Source: Vreelandella titanicae BH1
GTDB taxonomy: Bacteria > Pseudomonadota > Gammaproteobacteria > Pseudomonadales > Halomonadaceae
Assembly (NCBI RefSeq): GCF_000336575.1
Contig: NZ_AOPO01000010.1
Location: 1-64,000, forward strand
Direction of reading: 5' to 3'
DNA length: 64,000 nucleotides
Shown here: positions 62,152-64,000 of the stretch, piece after piece
Layout of the letters: every line of letters starts with the position of its first letter
How positions within the stretch are numbered: the stretch's first letter is position 1
Notes under the pieces: model-generated
The model's input: only the letters and a program-made list of their open reading frames with translations
The model's database searches: none
What the model was told of the DNA's origin: nothing
Program-made: the position numbers and the translations under genes

Positions 62152-62615
62152 GTTCTTCGCAAATACACAGGCCAGATACGCCTCAACAAGCACTTATGGG
62201 CTATCACGAGTTGCTAGGTATGCAGGTGGTTGAGTGGCAGCAAGATCGTGCCGTGGTGGAGCTCACTATCGAGCCCAAACATCTAAACCGCAGCGGTAAT
62301 GTTCACGGCGGTGTATTGGCTTCAATGCTGGATAGCGCTTTAAGCCTTGCCGGTCTGCACTGCGACGTACCGGGCAATATACGCCGGGGAATGACGCTCT
62401 CATTAACCACGACCTTTGTGGGCCCCGCCCGGCAAGGTGTGTTGAAGGCAATAGGCACGGTGCGCGGCGGCGGACAGAAAACCTATATGAGCAGCGGTGA
62501 GATCGTTGATGAGAAAGGCAATTTAGTGGCCATGGGTGAAGGTTCATTTCGGCGCCGCAGTGGCAGTGAATCGTCTGAAGGCTTCCCGGAAAAAAATACC
62601 CATGGAGAAGGCTGA
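62148..62615 (+). CDS. PaaI-type hotdog thioesterase
   Basis: 155 aa. Hotdog fold with the PaaI/HGG motif LNRSGNVHGGVLASMLDSAL (about 44-63) and GPARQGVLKAIGTVRGGGQKTY. Such enzymes hydrolyse aryl- or acyl-CoA and are thought to rescue stalled CoA. The start overlaps the ligase stop by 4 bp. The last 25 residues are polar and variable-looking. Confidence 0.85.
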   Translation: MSSSQIHRPDTPQQALMGYHELLGMQVVEWQQDRAVVELTIEPKHLNRSGNVHGGVLASMLDSALSLAGLHCDVPGNIRRGMTLSLTTTFVGPARQGVLKAIGTVRGGGQKTYMSSGEIVDEKGNLVAMGEGSFRRRSGSESSEGFPEKNTHGEG

Positions 62616-64000
62616 GTGAGCCCAGCCCGCCTGCGGGTTTCTCTGTTACTGCTGGTCACCTTGGCAACGCTGTATCATCTGGTGGTTGGCAGCCTGTTTT
62701 GGCAAGCCGTTGGCATTGCCGCGCTGGCGCTCTATCTATTAACGCTTGCTGGCAAGCTAACACGTATGGCCAAAGGGTTACTGCTAGTAGCCTTTATAAT
62801 GTCGCTGCTAGCGCTCTGGCGTTCACCAAACCCAAGCCAACTGCTGTTTGAAGCCAGTGGACGTTTTGCGTTTTTTGCTACCTTTGTGGTGGCGTTGAGC
62901 ATGCTACGTTTGCCTGCCTACCGTTCACGGCTGGTGCGCCGCTGTGGGCAGAGCATGCTGCTTCAACCGCCTAGCCGCCGCTACCCGATTTTATCGCTCG
63001 GTTCTGCGCTGTTTGGCATTATTCTCAATATCGGTGTGCTTAACTTATTTGCTGCCATGATTGAGAAGAGTAACACCCTAGGCGCGGCCCAAGGGCGTGC
63101 CTGGGTGCGAGAAGCTCGCCAGCGGCGCATGATGTTGGCGCTGCTACGTGGGTTTTCCCTGGCGCCACTGATCTCCCCTATGGGCATTGGGGTGGCGGTG
63201 GTGCTGTCGAGCCTTCCTCAGGTTACCTGGCTGGCGCTTGCGCCGTATATTTTGGGTGCCGCAGTGCTGATTTTTCTGGCGGGTTGGGCAGTGGATTTTC
63301 TCACCGGGCCACATCCCCCTGCCAATAAAGCCTTGGTAGCTGCCCCTTCATTACGCCCGTTGGCCCAGTTCAGTGTGTTGCTGCTAGGGATTGTGGCGCT
63401 AGTGTTTAGCCTTGCTTGGCTATTAGAACTGCGCTTACCCATTGCCGCGCTGTTAGGTGCGCCCACGGGGGCGCTGGTTTGGCTTGCCTGGCAGCGGCGT
63501 AGGCTTGGCTTCGGTGGGCTGCCTGCCGCGGTTAGCGCGGTGCATCGTCAGTTGCCGTGGCTACTTTCGCCCAGTGCCAATGAGATCGTGGTGCTAGGGG
63601 CGGCGGGCTATTTGGGGCACTTATGCGTTGGACTGGTGGACACTCAACAGTTGGCGCCGCTACTAACCGTGTTGAACCAGTGGGGCGCCTTCAATGCCGT
63701 GCTGGCGATGCTGATGGTGGTGGGGCTGGCCCAGGTCGGCGTTAATCCTATCGTGACGGTAACGCTGCTGGTGGGGCTGCTACCGCAGTTAGCTATCGAG
63801 GGACTAACACCCGCACTGATAGGTGCATCGCTGATGGTGGGTTGGGCGCTGGCGCTAATGTCGTCGCCGATGACGGCATCAATGCTGATTTTATCCCGAT
63901 TTACCGGTGTGCCCGCCACGCGTATCGGCTACCGCTGGAACGGCAGATTTCTGGTCGCCTCGATTCCGCTATTGGCAGCGAGGTTTGTATGGGCACCCTT
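62616..64000 (+). CDS. Polytopic membrane protein, truncated by the window end
   Basis: An open frame of 461 codons starts at a GTG (62616) immediately after the thioesterase stop and runs off the right edge without a stop. It holds about ten to twelve hydrophobic helices; a central loop has basic residues (REARQRRMM) between helices. The pattern SPMGIGVAVVLSS and GLAQVGVNPIVTVTLLVG, repeated in the two halves, suggests an inverted-repeat transporter, but I cannot name a family. Coupled to the acyl-CoA genes, it may import their substrate. Confidence 0.7.
   Translation, partial: MSPARLRVSLLLLVTLATLYHLVVGSLFWQAVGIAALALYLLTLAGKLTRMAKGLLLVAFIMSLLALWRSPNPSQLLFEASGRFAFFATFVVALSMLRLPAYRSRLVRRCGQSMLLQPPSRRYPILSLGSALFGIILNIGVLNLFAAMIEKSNTLGAAQGRAWVREARQRRMMLALLRGFSLAPLISPMGIGVAVVLSSLPQVTWLALAPYILGAAVLIFLAGWAVDFLTGPHPPANKALVAAPSLRPLAQFSVLLLGIVALVFSLAWLLELRLPIAALLGAPTGALVWLAWQRRRLGFGGLPAAVSAVHRQLPWLLSPSANEIVVLGAAGYLGHLCVGLVDTQQLAPLLTVLNQWGAFNAVLAMLMVVGLAQVGVNPIVTVTLLVGLLPQLAIEGLTPALIGASLMVGWALALMSSPMTASMLILSRFTGVPATRIGYRWNGRFLVASIPLLAARFVWAP

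Overview
The window is an ordinary, densely coded chromosomal segment of a gammaproteobacterium. Gene content, protein gestalt and synteny (thrS-infC-rpmI-rplT-pheS-pheT-ihfA; tig-clpP-clpX-lon-hupB-ppiD; a coxBA-ctaG-coxC-surf1-ctaA-ctaB operon) fit the Halomonadaceae, most likely Halomonas. Acid-rich versions of PpiD and trigger factor and a YehZYXW/OsmF-type osmoprotectant transporter agree with a moderate halophile. The genus is an inference from memory of these families, not from a database search. I see no prophage, insertion sequence, CRISPR array or tRNA gene.

Layout. 1-430: 5S rRNA ending an rrn operon, its terminator, and a 13-copy 7-bp tandem repeat that stops two bases short of the guaD stop codon. 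431-7428: purine catabolism (xdhA-xdhB-xdhC-guaD, minus strand) with a divergent TetR/RutR-like regulator and a perfect 16-bp palindrome between them. 7436-10457: helicase hrpB, a small lipoprotein, a DUF2970 peptide. 10585-18382: aa3-type cytochrome c oxidase with its assembly and heme A/O genes, interrupted by a minus-strand DUF2909 gene whose start codon shares bases with the surf1 start. 18506-20177: a DUF2489 protein and an OmpA-family lipoprotein.

20357-27583: translation cluster thrS to ihfA. It carries a hairpin resembling a tRNA-Thr anticodon arm before thrS and an AUC start codon on infC. 27753-28953: DUF2788, a MioC-like flavodoxin and a small membrane protein. 29214-37723: protein quality control (tig, clpP, clpX, lon), nucleoid protein hupB and ppiD. 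37807-42343: lpxH and ppiB facing glnS and cysS. The glnS start is overlapped by a 17-codon upstream ORF whose ribosome-binding site lies in a small hairpin.

42459-46358: four-gene osmoprotectant ABC transporter. 46538-51877: branched-chain 2-oxoacid dehydrogenase E1-alpha, E1-beta and E2, followed at once by a Ser/Thr-kinase-like protein, the most intriguing association here. 51888-55404: MCE/Mla-type lipid ABC transporter with a STAS-fused permease. 55498-64000: an IclR-regulated acyl-CoA catabolic cluster (3-oxoadipyl-CoA-type thiolase and 3-hydroxyacyl-CoA dehydrogenase on the minus strand; acyl-CoA dehydrogenase, AMP ligase, PaaI-type thioesterase and a truncated membrane protein on the plus strand). 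The divergent promoter region of this cluster has GCAAAA elements repeated every 41-42 bp.

All functional calls are by reading of motifs and neighbourhood; no searches were run.
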